The position numbers and the translations under genes were made by a program. Below are positions 44,453-55,305 of a stretch of 64,000 bases of DNA, one piece after another. The stretch's first letter is position 1, and each line of letters starts with the position of its first letter. A model generated the notes under the pieces. The model saw nothing but the letters and a program-made list of their open reading frames with translations, was not told the DNA's origin and ran no database searches. Origin of the DNA: an uncultured Prevotellaceae bacterium (GTDB taxonomy: Bacteria > Bacteroidota > Bacteroidia > Bacteroidales > Bacteroidaceae); NCBI GenBank assembly GCA_947174945.1, contig CAMWKZ010000005.1, forward strand, positions 27,307-91,306, written 5' to 3'.

Positions 44453-47400
44453 TTAATTACTAATTTGACAATTAAATCTTCCAGTTTTAGAATCGTATGT
44501 ACAAGGAGGGTCTTTGGGTGAGTCACATTTGTTTGGTGGATCATGCGGTAATGGTTTCTTATCTTTCCCGTTACATGCCCCAAGAACATTCTCTATACAA
44601 TTACCATCGTCATCATACCAATATATCTCATCTTCATGATTACGACCGCCAGCAGGTTGAGAAGACAAATCCAGTCCCCATCCTACAGGACCAGCATAAT
44701 TTAACGGATTGGTTAATTCGTCCGCCATTGCTTGGCCAACACCTGCCATTAATGCACCTAACCCCAACATTCCATTTCTGAAATTCTTTTGTGCTTTTGG
44801 ATCAAATATTGACCAATCTTTCTTATTATATACCTCTGCACTAGTTCTTCCTTTTGGAGCATAAACTCTTTTCGCCATATCTCCTCCCAATTTTCCCCTA
44901 GCATTATTGATTCCTAAGTGTGAAAAGAAATTGTACCAATTAACCAATCCATATGGATCATAAAATTTAATGGGATTATTAAGTACATATATATAGTCAT
45001 TCATTCCGCTAACATATCCCCAAGGATCTTTACTTACGAAGCGTCCTATACAAGGGGAGAAATAACGAGCACGAGAATAATAGAGGTTGATTTTGGTGTC
45101 ATATTCACGACCTGTAAAAAGAATATCATTCCCGAATGAAGATTGTGGCAACTTGTTTCCTTTAGAATCATACATATTCGACAATCCATAAGCATCATAA
45201 TATATACTTTCAATCGTCTCTCCTTGATTATTTGAAACAAACAATGTAGAACCTAGGAAATTTGTATGGTAATAATATGATTCACCCTTGATATTCATCT
45301 TAATAATTTCATCTATATTATCTCCATATAAATACGAAGTGTTAAAACCATTCACCACCTCTTCCACCATTTGGTCGCCCACATAATAAAATAAAGTGTT
45401 ATCTTTTGCTATACGTCGACCTAGGGCATCGTACTTGTAAGTGCCAACGTTCTGATCAACGGAGACGAGCTTGTTGTTGAGGTCGTAAGCGAAGGTGTGT
45501 TTGTCGTCGTTGATCATATTTCCGTTGTCGTCGTAATGTGGGGTGAAGTTAAGTCCGCCCGTGATGTTGGTGTATGCATTTACGTTGTTCGATGTGTAGT
45601 TGGTGACTATGCCGTTCTCCAATACCTTGACGCGGTTGCCGAGGAGGTCGAACTGATAGGACTTATCTACGGTGGTACCGCGCTTGAACGAGGTGAGCTG
45701 GCTAATGACATCGTAGCCGTAACTCTCAGTGCGGGCCTCGTCGAGCATGTCCTTACGCTCGGTCATGTTGCCGATGGCATCGTAGGTCATCTGCAGGTTC
45801 ATGATGTCGTGGTCTGCCACGATGGAACTGAGCCAACCATTCTCGTTATAGCCGTAAGTGGTGGTGATGCCGTTAGCGTAGCCTTGGGTGGTCTTCTGTC
45901 CGGCAGCATTGTAATCCATCGTCACCACCTCGTCACCATTTTGCAGAATGGAGGTGATGAGATCACGGGCATTGAGTTGCTCTACCACCTTCATGCCAGA
46001 GGGATAAATCAGCGTGCGCTTACCCGCTGCCACATCATAACTATATGCCGTAACCTTACCGTTCAAGGTTTCGTTGAGCAATCGTCCAGCCTTGTCGTAT
46101 GTAAACGTAACCGTAGCATCCTTATTGACAGTAGAAAGCATTCGGCTGATGGCATCATAGGTATATTTATCCGTCGTACCATCAGGATAGGTCTTGGTGA
46201 GCAGATTGCCTAACGGGTTGTAAGCATACTTAAACTCATGCCCTGCACGGTCTTTTGAAGCCACGACATTGCCCAGTTCATCGTAAGTATATTGCAATGA
46301 AGCACCGTTGGCAAAGGTGATGACGGTATTTTGGTTCAAGACATCGTATGCGTATGTCGTGGCATTCCCCTTGGCATCAGTGGCTTTTATCAGGTTTCCG
46401 TTGGCGTCGTACTCGAACTGCGTCTTAGCATTGAGGGCATCCGTATGGGTGAGTTGCTGATTGAGTGAGCTATAGGTATAGGTCGTAGTATTGCCTTTGG
46501 CATCTGTAACTGTCAGCAGATTAGAATTTCCGTCATACGCATACTTTGTCGTTGCCCCGGAAGGCAATGCCTCCGATATCTTACGATTCAGTGCATCGTA
46601 AGTATAAGTCATCGTGCGGTCAAGACCATCGGTAACGGTGAGTTGGTTACCGTTGCCGTCGTATGTGTATTTGGCGATGACACCCATGTTGTCGCTCAAC
46701 TCCTCTATGCGATCAAGACGGTCATAGAAATAGTTCAGTACGTTACCGTTTGGCTGGAACACTGCCGTCAAGTTGCCCTTGGTGTCGTAGTCGTATGAAG
46801 TTGTCTCGCCCTCACCGTTGGTTTGGGTAAGCAGTTTGTTCTTCTCATTCCAAGTAAAGGACTGCACGATTCCCAACGGATCTTTCACGCTCAACACGTT
46901 ACCCTTGCCGTCATACGTATAAGTATAGACACCGCCCTGCGGATCTGTCTGTGTCAGTACATTACCCAGTGCATCGTAAGTGTAGGCACGAATCTGGTTC
47001 TTGGCGTTCTTCACACGCACGATGTTGCTCACCTTGTCGTAGCTGACGGTGGTCGTGTTGCCGAGAGCATCCGTCTGCGACGTGATTTGGTTGTTCTTGT
47101 CATAGGCGTAGGTCGTGGTATTGCCTCGCCCGTCAACCAAGGATGTGATGTTACCACACAGGTCATAGGCATAGGTGGTGGTGTAGCCCGCAGCGTCCAT
47201 CACCTTTTGCGTTGTCCCATCGGCATTGTATGTCGTCTGCGTCACGTTGGCATTGGCATCTGTCGTAGTCAACGGCCACCCCTTGTCGTTATAAGTAAAC
47301 GAGTTGGAAAATCCGAGTGACCCGTTCAATGAAGTCAGATTACCCTTGCCATCGTAGGTAAAACGGTAGGAATTGCCGTTCTTGTCAGAGAACGAAGTCA

Positions 47401-48499
47401 CTTGGTTAAAGTCTGTATCGTAGGTGTAACGTTCCGAATTGCCCAAGGCATCGGTCAGCGAAAGCATATTTCCCCGGTCATCATAAGTGTAGGAAGTCAC
47501 GTTTCCGTTGGCATCGGTGCGCTTCACCACATTGTCATTGTCATCGTATTCCAATTTCGACTGTATGCCACAGCAGAGCCCCACTTTCTCAATGACACGG
47601 CCTTTATCGTCCCAACGATAATAGGAATACTGGTTCTGCGGAGCAGTGTAGTCAATGAATACCGTACGTTCACCCTCGTAGCGGATAGACTTGTCGCTGA
47701 CATCGGTCTTCATACGGCTTACCATACCACCGGCATTATAGGCAATGAGTGTCTTGTGGCCGTTGGCATCGGTAATCTCATTGATACGATTCTGCTTGTC
47801 ATAGCCGTAAAGGGTGCTGTTGCCCATGGCATCGGTGCGTTTCTTTAGACGACGCAAGCCGTCGTACTCGTATGTGACGGTGCCATTGTGGAAACTGGCT
47901 GTTGCCGAAACAAGCAGGCCGTCGCGATAACTCAAATTGACGGTATGCCCCACAGCGTCCTGAATCTTGGTAAGCAAAGAATCCGTATAGGTCAATGTTG
48001 TCTTGTTGCCGTTACGGTCGGTCATTGCCGTCAACTTGCCATACTTCGGGTCATCGAAATAATATTTCTCGCCCGTCTTTTCTGTAAGCACGAACTTGTT
48101 GTATTCGTACTCCTCGACCTTGCTGAACACTCCGGCAGGTGCCTGATAATCCTTGCCGAACTTAGCGTAGGTGTCAGTACGTCCGTCACCCGTCTCAATG
48201 ACCACTCCGTCTATCTCGTTGATGCGATAGCGCATCTCATAGCCCAAAGAGAAGCCGAGACCGTAGCCATAGTCGGCACCTGTAGCCGAACTGTTGTAAT
48301 AGAATCGCAGCTGCATGGGCATCTGCGTGTTCTGCGTCTCCATGTCCGTCTGTCCAAAGAACAGCACACCGTTGTAGCTGTTCACCCACAGGCCGTTAGG
48401 GCCTGCAATTTTCGGACGGATGATGTTCTGTCCGACGGCTGCAACCATGTTGCAGCACATCAGACAGGCAGTGATGATGATTTTATGCTTGATATTCAT
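44453..48499 (-). CDS. Secreted RHS/YD-repeat protein with variable C-terminal tail
   Basis: 1348 residues with a signal peptide (IIITACLMCCNMVAAVGQN). A DUF6531-like N-terminal part is followed by about forty YD repeats (roughly 165-1025; TYDGNGNLTSLNGS, YDALNRKISEALPSG) and the RHS core near 1140-1183 (YSRARYFSPCIGRFVSKDPWG, NPIKFYDPYGL). Beyond it, 165 residues form a tail I cannot assign, with a hydrophobic stretch (GMLGLGALMAGVGQAMA) and a cysteine-rich, proline-rich end. RHS shells wrap a C-terminal toxin or effector. No immunity gene follows. It begins 2 bp after the CARDB gene stop. The last kilobase is clearly more A/T rich than the repeat body. Confidence 0.9.
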   Translation of the reverse strand: MNIKHKIIITACLMCCNMVAAVGQNIIRPKIAGPNGLWVNSYNGVLFFGQTDMETQNTQMPMQLRFYYNSSATGADYGYGLGFSLGYEMRYRINEIDGVVIETGDGRTDTYAKFGKDYQAPAGVFSKVEEYEYNKFVLTEKTGEKYYFDDPKYGKLTAMTDRNGNKTTLTYTDSLLTKIQDAVGHTVNLSYRDGLLVSATASFHNGTVTYEYDGLRRLKKRTDAMGNSTLYGYDKQNRINEITDANGHKTLIAYNAGGMVSRMKTDVSDKSIRYEGERTVFIDYTAPQNQYSYYRWDDKGRVIEKVGLCCGIQSKLEYDDNDNVVKRTDANGNVTSYTYDDRGNMLSLTDALGNSERYTYDTDFNQVTSFSDKNGNSYRFTYDGKGNLTSLNGSLGFSNSFTYNDKGWPLTTTDANANVTQTTYNADGTTQKVMDAAGYTTTYAYDLCGNITSLVDGRGNTTTYAYDKNNQITSQTDALGNTTTVSYDKVSNIVRVKNAKNQIRAYTYDALGNVLTQTDPQGGVYTYTYDGKGNVLSVKDPLGIVQSFTWNEKNKLLTQTNGEGETTSYDYDTKGNLTAVFQPNGNVLNYFYDRLDRIEELSDNMGVIAKYTYDGNGNQLTVTDGLDRTMTYTYDALNRKISEALPSGATTKYAYDGNSNLLTVTDAKGNTTTYTYSSLNQQLTHTDALNAKTQFEYDANGNLIKATDAKGNATTYAYDVLNQNTVITFANGASLQYTYDELGNVVASKDRAGHEFKYAYNPLGNLLTKTYPDGTTDKYTYDAISRMLSTVNKDATVTFTYDKAGRLLNETLNGKVTAYSYDVAAGKRTLIYPSGMKVVEQLNARDLITSILQNGDEVVTMDYNAAGQKTTQGYANGITTTYGYNENGWLSSIVADHDIMNLQMTYDAIGNMTERKDMLDEARTESYGYDVISQLTSFKRGTTVDKSYQFDLLGNRVKVLENGIVTNYTSNNVNAYTNITGGLNFTPHYDDNGNMINDDKHTFAYDLNNKLVSVDQNVGTYKYDALGRRIAKDNTLFYYVGDQMVEEVVNGFNTSYLYGDNIDEIIKMNIKGESYYYHTNFLGSTLFVSNNQGETIESIYYDAYGLSNMYDSKGNKLPQSSFGNDILFTGREYDTKINLYYSRARYFSPCIGRFVSKDPWGYVSGMNDYIYVLNNPIKFYDPYGLVNWYNFFSHLGINNARGKLGGDMAKRVYAPKGRTSAEVYNKKDWSIFDPKAQKNFRNGMLGLGALMAGVGQAMADELTNPLNYAGPVGWGLDLSSQPAGGRNHEDEIYWYDDDGNCIENVLGACNGKDKKPLPHDPPNKCDSPKDPPCTYDSKTGRFNCQISN

Positions 48500-48501
48500 T
48501 T

Positions 48502-51500
48502 TTATTTTACCAGATAAATGGTTAGATTACTGTTGTTGGAAATCTGATACATAAAGATGTTGATGGTCTTTTGTGTTCCCGGGGGAATGGTCTTATACCC
48601 GCGCGTGTCGCTCTCAGTATCGATAGGCAAACTGAGTACGGACTGGTGTTTCTCCAGACCCTCGATTGTCGTTGCCAGATAGCCATTGTCGATAACAAGG
48701 ATGAGGTCGTAGAGTTCACAGTCGGTGTTGCCTCCGTTGGCATACGAGATGCTGACAGGGGCATGACTGCCCACACGAACCACATTGGGCGCATCAATCT
48801 TGGCACCGAGATTTACCGATGCACCGGGAATGACCCTAAAGCCCTTGGGCAGCGTGGACAACGTGCCGTCCGGCAGTTCTGACACCACATCATAGGCACC
48901 TGTCTGGGCATTGTTCAGATTGAACGTGACACGCGAACGTGTCATACCGTTGAAAGTGACAGCCTCGGCGGGAATCACGGTCTGGTCAAGTTTCAGCCGG
49001 AAATCCATGATACTGTCGAACAAGGCACCATTGACATCAGTTGAAATCCAGCCTCCTGTACCACCTTCGCTAATGCTCAGTGTCGTGGCTCCGAAGTTGA
49101 TATCCTTGGCGGTAAGCGTCATATCTGTGGAGACAGGCTGCTGACTGCTGCCGCTCAGATGGAACACATTTCCCGTAGAATTGACAAGAGCGGCGTTGTC
49201 CTGTGCCAGAATGTAGTAATTTCCAGCTTTTACATTCGGGATGAGCACCTCTTGCTTCGTCCCGTCCATCGCATTCGATGCAAAATTGTATTTTGCCGTA
49301 GTCGGCACTTGCTCATAGGCCGCGTAAAGTCCTGCGGCAGCACCGGCTGGATGGTCAAGATAGAAGCCTACCGTCTTGCCCTCATAGCCACAGGGGATGT
49401 TGAGTTTGTAATAACCCGACGTGGTGAATGAGGCCGTGCCGCCCAGATTGATGGTATTGAACGAGAGTTTGGTCGTAGAACGCATCACGCCAACATTATT
49501 ATCCAGATTCTGTTCAGCCACGGTGCGAGTGCTGTTGGTCTTCACTATCACGTAATAGTCACCTTCGGGCATGTTGGTGATTCTGCCGGTGGCATTGCGC
49601 GTCACGGTATTGCCTGGCTCAATGGTCACATTGCCGGAAACGACACCCACCATGACATCCTCCAGATCCCATCGGTTGCCCTTGGAAAGATAGATGACGT
49701 CGTGCAGATTGGCGGCAGCCGGATATTCACCTACGTTTTTAATCTGATAGCTGACGGTTACGTCTTCGCCCGCCTTGACAGTTCCAGGAGCCGTAACGCT
49801 GATTACAAGAAGGTCTGCAGGAGTATCGGCGGATCCGTTGATAAAGACGGGAATGCCTTTTGAATTGTTGTTCTCGTCTTCCTCTACTATGGCATCGGCA
49901 GCATCGGTCACCACAAACAGCAGGTAGTTGCCTTGCACGTTCGCGGGGATTGTGAATGTCGCTTCACTGCTGTAGTCTGCACCCACATCCAGTGTTCCGA
50001 CATGTGCCTTGCTGCCCAACTGTATGGCATTTTTTGTGTTCAAGACGGTGCTGGCAGACAAATAGTAGGTGTCGCTCCACTTGTTGCTGCGGGTGGCACT
50101 CTTACCGATGTTCCTGACATTGGGCTTCACCTTCATGGGCTGGCCGGAAGTAAGCACAGAGTCCGTAACAACTGACACTGCTGTCAGGTCAGGAAGCGGT
50201 GACTGCACCACAGTAACAGGTATTGCCTTCACATTATTATTCTTGTTCAGCTCTGAAAGTTGGTTATTAGCATCGGTTTGGATAAGCAGATACCAGTTCC
50301 CCACCTTCTTGTCGGCAATGTTGACGGCAACCTGTTGCTCTACAGAAGAGCCCTTACCCAACGCACTTGTCTGGACAGAAGCCAACCGCACGTCGTTATA
50401 GTCGTACTTGCCGTCAGATGACAGATAGAGGATTGTCGTGGTCTTCGCTGCATCCCATTCACCCGTATTTCCTACGGTAAAGGTCAGCATGGAGTTCTGC
50501 GATGTCATCAGTGTATCCTTCAGCGAGTAGGCCGTCACCTCCAGATCGGGCAGGTTGCCCGTGATGTCAACCTGCGCACGTGCATAGTTGTCATCGGTCT
50601 TCTTCTCACCTAATGTATTGGCACGGTCGGCAAAGACATGGAGATACTTACGTCCGCCATAGATGTCAGGAACCGTGAAGGTCAGCGATATGGAGGCCGC
50701 CTTTGTCGTTGTCAGTCCGGCAACCGACCCGGCCTGCTTCGTAATCTCACACTTTGTCGCGTTATTGGCATTGAAAGTATAGTCACCGGATATAAACACT
50801 TCATTGACAATTTCGGCCTGAGCCAAATCGGAATCACCATTATTACGTGCCACATAGGTCAGCGTAACGGCATCACCGGGTTTCATGCTTCCGTTCACGT
50901 TCAGGTCTGAGATATAGAGGTTGGCACCTCTTACCGTCTTGACAACAGGCTCGGTGGTGTACTTGCACCAAGACCGTAGCACGCCGGACGTGTTGTTCTG
51001 AGTACTCTGTTCAGACAAGGTACCGCTGGTGTTGGTCTTCATGTAGATGTACCGCAGACCGTCAAGGTTAGAGTTCTTGGGTATGGTTATGTTGGCACGG
51101 ACGGTCTTCTCCTGTCCTGCGGCTATCCATACGGAATTTTCTACCCTGGCAATCTCGACACCACCTGTTGCTGTTTGGTTTACGGTGGCATAGAACACAT
51201 CAGTAATCTTGGCATCCCTGATGTTGGCATTGCCTGTGTTCTTCAACTTCCATGTGAAGGCGACCTCGCTGCCTGTTGCCAGCGTGTCTGCAGAAATGGA
51301 AAGCAGTTCTGCGGTAAGGTCTGGAGTCACATATTGTACAGGACCAGACATGATGACATTATTTCCTTCACCATCATGCTCGTAGATTGCATTGTCTGCA
51401 TCAACCTGCACATAGACATAATAAGTGCCGGAAGAAATGCCCCTTGGAATGACAGATACGGATTTAGAGTAATTGTCACCAATATAATGGAACTTCTCTG

Positions 51501-54500
51501 GTTCAATAATAACTACACCAGGAGCGGCTTGCATGGTAGGACCTTCATACCGTCCACTCTGCGACTCGGTGGAAAGCAGTACTGCCGTATCATCCAGTCC
51601 TGTATTTTTCTTAGAGATGTAGATTTTATCTTTCCATGGAGAATAGTAGGGAATACCGGCTCCTTTATTGGAAACTTTATACGACACATCAAATGGCGAG
51701 GAAGATGAAATGGTAGAGGGTGTTATCAGGTTGTTTGGTACAAAATCAGCTCCCGGACAGAGCAAGACATCATATTTGTCGCTCTTTCCCCAGTTATTCT
51801 GGGTATTTGCCAGTTCATAGACCGCATCGTTAATGTCGGCATAGGCATGGAAATAGGTATCGCCATGCCATTCGTAAGGCAGATAGAAAGCGTAGGTAAG
51901 TGTCGTACTTTCGCCAGGCTTGAGATTCTTCTTACAGGTCTTCGACGCAATGGCTATTAGGGACGCTGCATCATGTTCGGGAGCCGAAGACATATAAAGC
52001 ACGGTATTGAAATTCTCCTTCGTGTCTTCACCTCCTTTATTGGCAACAGTCACCGTAACGGCAATCTTCTTGCCGGAGTACCAGGCGTTGGAGCCTCGCA
52101 GTCCTGCAGCGGTGACAGGCGATGGTACATAGCATTCCTCCCAAGAATAAATTTGGTTGTTATCCTCATCGAAAAGATAGCCGTGCTCTCCATGTATTCT
52201 GCGTGGTGCGGCAGCCGCGAGTGACGGCTCCTGATTCGGCAACACCTGTGCCGTAATTGCAGGAATCTGCAAATCGGCGATGTTAGGAGTGGCAATCTCA
52301 ATCTTCTTATAGAAGAAGTTGTCGCTGTAGGTCGTCGTTTCCCCCTGCTCATACACCTTATTATAGGATGCGTTGGTCGTAGCATAGAGGTGTTTGTAGC
52401 CGGAGCCGTCCTGCGTAGGATTGTAGGGATTGATGACAGAGCCACCGATGGCACTCCACTGTATATCGGTTACGCTGTACATGTCACTGGACACCAGCAG
52501 ATAGTAGTTGCCATAAATACGCTCAGGAAGCTTGATGTCTATTTTGTTCTGGTAAGACTCTCCGCTTTCCAATGCCTTCACATTCTTAACGGTGGCCAAC
52601 AGCTGGGCATTGTTGGCAGATGTGCCGGAAGGCTGGGTGCCACCATAGATGTCTGTGACAATCCAGATGTAGTCGTTCCATGTCTGGTCGCCAGTTGAAC
52701 CAACGCCATCGTTCTTCACCGTCCACTGTACAGTGAACTTGTTGCCGGCTGTGGGTTCAGAACAGTCAACGGCATAGACATGAAGATCCGGCAGGCTGCG
52801 CACGGCAAAGGACATGGTGTCACTGACTATGGCCTGGCTTTCGTTGCGGGCCACTATTTGCCACTTATAAGTGTTGCCGTTCTGACAGAAATTGCTTGAC
52901 ATATAGCGCAAGTCGGTAGTTCCCTCCAATACAGGAACAGAAGGACGCTGATTGGCAGCATTCCAGAGATACACATCATAGATGGCATTGGTGATGCTGT
53001 TCCAGGTCAATGTGACGGTAGTTGACTCCGAGATATAGCCATCGGCGGGCGATAGGCTGTTGAAAAGACCCACCAATGCCGGAGTTATAGTAATGGTATT
53101 GGTAAACGTACAGAATTCAGTTCCATTGCGCGTACCTACTATATTATATACGAGATTGCAGTCTCCTTCACCTTCATTGACAATGGTCATGGCGGGAATG
53201 GAACGCTCGCCTGATGACACAAAGCCTGTCACGTTGGCCGGAACGGAAGACAATGTCCATTTAAAAGTCAAGTCGTCACTAATGGATGAGAAATCAACTT
53301 CAGTCGTCTTTTCACCGGAATGAATGGTCTGATTGCCCACCTTCTCAATTGGAGCAGGATTGAAGGATATTCCCCATAACCGCAAATCTACACCTTCACA
53401 TGAGAGGTTCTTACCCAGTTCAACAAAGAAATCAACGAAGCCCTTGTCAACGGTTCCGTTTTGTTCACCAAAGAGTAGAACGGGATTACGTCCCGAACCA
53501 TTCTTCGACAATGACAACGTATAAGCACCTGTAGCCAATGATGCCTGCAGGTGCTTCAGCAGGCTGACATTTGCGGAAGTCAGCGGATAGGTGAAATTGC
53601 CATCGCCTCTGACAGAGACTTTCAGATTGCCGGACAATGGAGAGCCGCCTATGAACTTGAACAAGGCTTCGGCGGTTTTGAAATAGCGAACGCCAGACTC
53701 TTCGTCCCCAAGATAGAATGTGCCATTGACGCGCCATGAACTTTCGTCGTTAATCAATACTGTTTGCTCTGCAATATCCGTATCAACCTCACCTTTAGCG
53801 GTCAGTTTTACATTGTAATAGCTGGACTTGGCATAAACATGCAGCGGATTCTTTTCACTGCTTGTCGTGCCGTCACCAAAATCCCATAAATAACTTACGG
53901 AATTGCCGGAAGACAGATTCGTGAACTTCACACGACTTTGTAACTTATCATAGGAGAACTTGGCATAAAGGCCGTTTTCGGAGACCTTCTCGACATAAAT
54001 GTAGCCGTTACGGACAGAAACAGGGGTCTGGCTTCCATCCGTGCCGTGCATCACGCCATGAGTGAGGATGACGGGATGATTGTATCCCATCATGGCCGTG
54101 TCAGGTATGGTGACAGGCACCTCAAATATCTTTCCGTTGTCCCCCGTGAAATTACCTTCGCCAAGAAGAGAGAAACGGTAGTTGTTGTTACCCAGATCCT
54201 TTACATCCATTTCATGGCCGGAAGTACGGCCGGACAACGAGACACTTCCGGTCTGGGCAAGAAATCCTTTAGGGAATTGTATATCGACAATTGTTCCGCT
54301 TACATCTAATGTGTTCTCCAGATAGACAGGAAACATGATGGTCTGCCCGCGTACTCCGTTTTCGGTCATACCATAGATGTTGACCTGTTCTGTTGTCGGC
54401 TTATTGGGCTCGTTAGGATTTGACGGATTATAATTATAGGAATAGTTGGCAGTCAGTGTGATATTCTTTGCCGGCATGACATAGTTACTGCTACTCATGG

Positions 54501-55290
54501 AAATCACGCTGTCGCCAACAGTCCAGTTTTGGAATGTGTACCACTGGTTGGCGTATGCACGGAGGTAAACCGTTGTTCCTTCCTGATACTCATTGCCACT
54601 CGACACATTGAAATAGCCTCCGCCAGACGGATTGCTGTTAATCCATAATTTACGGTATAGCTGGGCTTCTGAAGGTTCTGCTGGATTACCCGGTGTATAG
54701 ACAAAGTTGGCTACCAACTTTGGGTTTCCTTCCTTCATGATATACTGAAAGGAACTGGAAGTGGATATTACCTCTCCGTTTTCCGTCCAGTTCTTGAAGG
54801 AGAAATTGGAGTTATTATAGGCACGCAGAGAAACCGCTGCCCCCACCTCGTATTTGTTACCACCGTTAATATTGAAATAGCCTCCCGCAGACGGTGCAGC
54901 AGACAGATGGAGCGTAGAATACACAGGGAGGTCCGGCTCCGTGGGCTCGGAGGGACTGTCGGGATTATATTTGTAATGGGCAATCAGCTTGACATTTTTT
55001 GCTGGCATGGTATAGGTGAATGACGATGATGTCGAAATCACTTCACCATCCAGTTCCCAAGCCGTAAAGGAGAAATAGGAGTTGGTATAGGCACGAAGAT
55101 TGACCGTTGTCCCTTCGGAATAAGTCGTTCTCGTACCTATATTGAAACTGCCTCCGTTCAACGGTGTGGCCTCCAGAGTCAAGGTGTAATAAACGCCTGG
55201 CTCTGCAGGATTTGTCGGGTTGTATTGCCCTTGCATCCTGACACTCATCAGGAGTGTCAGGATGAAGAGAATATATTTGTAACCTCGCAT
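48502..55290 (-). CDS. Giant secreted protein with InlB-like, PKD and CARDB domains
   Basis: 2262 residues. The signal peptide ends RMQGQ. Three InlB/Listeria-type repeats follow (GGSFNIGTRTTYSEGTTVNLRAY and two similar), joined by a recurring linker of type Y-x-P-x-x-P-x-E-P. A PKD domain (VSYLWDFGDGTTSSEKNPLHVYA) lies near 430-515, a fibronectin/Ig-like region near 700-850, then six or more CARDB domains (DLEVTAYSLKDTLMTSQNSMLTFTVGNTGEWDAAKTT and similar) to the end. No T9SS sorting domain ends the chain. It is a long, extended adhesin or scaffold, coded between the LRR protein (15 bp away) and the RHS protein (2 bp), so these are translated together. Confidence 0.9.
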   Translation of the reverse strand: MRGYKYILFILTLLMSVRMQGQYNPTNPAEPGVYYTLTLEATPLNGGSFNIGTRTTYSEGTTVNLRAYTNSYFSFTAWELDGEVISTSSSFTYTMPAKNVKLIAHYKYNPDSPSEPTEPDLPVYSTLHLSAAPSAGGYFNINGGNKYEVGAAVSLRAYNNSNFSFKNWTENGEVISTSSSFQYIMKEGNPKLVANFVYTPGNPAEPSEAQLYRKLWINSNPSGGGYFNVSSGNEYQEGTTVYLRAYANQWYTFQNWTVGDSVISMSSSNYVMPAKNITLTANYSYNYNPSNPNEPNKPTTEQVNIYGMTENGVRGQTIMFPVYLENTLDVSGTIVDIQFPKGFLAQTGSVSLSGRTSGHEMDVKDLGNNNYRFSLLGEGNFTGDNGKIFEVPVTIPDTAMMGYNHPVILTHGVMHGTDGSQTPVSVRNGYIYVEKVSENGLYAKFSYDKLQSRVKFTNLSSGNSVSYLWDFGDGTTSSEKNPLHVYAKSSYYNVKLTAKGEVDTDIAEQTVLINDESSWRVNGTFYLGDEESGVRYFKTAEALFKFIGGSPLSGNLKVSVRGDGNFTYPLTSANVSLLKHLQASLATGAYTLSLSKNGSGRNPVLLFGEQNGTVDKGFVDFFVELGKNLSCEGVDLRLWGISFNPAPIEKVGNQTIHSGEKTTEVDFSSISDDLTFKWTLSSVPANVTGFVSSGERSIPAMTIVNEGEGDCNLVYNIVGTRNGTEFCTFTNTITITPALVGLFNSLSPADGYISESTTVTLTWNSITNAIYDVYLWNAANQRPSVPVLEGTTDLRYMSSNFCQNGNTYKWQIVARNESQAIVSDTMSFAVRSLPDLHVYAVDCSEPTAGNKFTVQWTVKNDGVGSTGDQTWNDYIWIVTDIYGGTQPSGTSANNAQLLATVKNVKALESGESYQNKIDIKLPERIYGNYYLLVSSDMYSVTDIQWSAIGGSVINPYNPTQDGSGYKHLYATTNASYNKVYEQGETTTYSDNFFYKKIEIATPNIADLQIPAITAQVLPNQEPSLAAAAPRRIHGEHGYLFDEDNNQIYSWEECYVPSPVTAAGLRGSNAWYSGKKIAVTVTVANKGGEDTKENFNTVLYMSSAPEHDAASLIAIASKTCKKNLKPGESTTLTYAFYLPYEWHGDTYFHAYADINDAVYELANTQNNWGKSDKYDVLLCPGADFVPNNLITPSTISSSSPFDVSYKVSNKGAGIPYYSPWKDKIYISKKNTGLDDTAVLLSTESQSGRYEGPTMQAAPGVVIIEPEKFHYIGDNYSKSVSVIPRGISSGTYYVYVQVDADNAIYEHDGEGNNVIMSGPVQYVTPDLTAELLSISADTLATGSEVAFTWKLKNTGNANIRDAKITDVFYATVNQTATGGVEIARVENSVWIAAGQEKTVRANITIPKNSNLDGLRYIYMKTNTSGTLSEQSTQNNTSGVLRSWCKYTTEPVVKTVRGANLYISDLNVNGSMKPGDAVTLTYVARNNGDSDLAQAEIVNEVFISGDYTFNANNATKCEITKQAGSVAGLTTTKAASISLTFTVPDIYGGRKYLHVFADRANTLGEKKTDDNYARAQVDITGNLPDLEVTAYSLKDTLMTSQNSMLTFTVGNTGEWDAAKTTTILYLSSDGKYDYNDVRLASVQTSALGKGSSVEQQVAVNIADKKVGNWYLLIQTDANNQLSELNKNNNVKAIPVTVVQSPLPDLTAVSVVTDSVLTSGQPMKVKPNVRNIGKSATRSNKWSDTYYLSASTVLNTKNAIQLGSKAHVGTLDVGADYSSEATFTIPANVQGNYLLFVVTDAADAIVEEDENNNSKGIPVFINGSADTPADLLVISVTAPGTVKAGEDVTVSYQIKNVGEYPAAANLHDVIYLSKGNRWDLEDVMVGVVSGNVTIEPGNTVTRNATGRITNMPEGDYYVIVKTNSTRTVAEQNLDNNVGVMRSTTKLSFNTINLGGTASFTTSGYYKLNIPCGYEGKTVGFYLDHPAGAAAGLYAAYEQVPTTAKYNFASNAMDGTKQEVLIPNVKAGNYYILAQDNAALVNSTGNVFHLSGSSQQPVSTDMTLTAKDINFGATTLSISEGGTGGWISTDVNGALFDSIMDFRLKLDQTVIPAEAVTFNGMTRSRVTFNLNNAQTGAYDVVSELPDGTLSTLPKGFRVIPGASVNLGAKIDAPNVVRVGSHAPVSISYANGGNTDCELYDLILVIDNGYLATTIEGLEKHQSVLSLPIDTESDTRGYKTIPPGTQKTINIFMYQISNNSNLTIYLVK

Positions 55291-55305
55291 ATTTTCAATG
55301 TTTTA

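Noticed and set aside
45497..48517. Several plus-strand open frames opposite the RHS gene
   Set aside because: They follow the periodic YD-repeat coding on the other strand and have repeat-derived composition.
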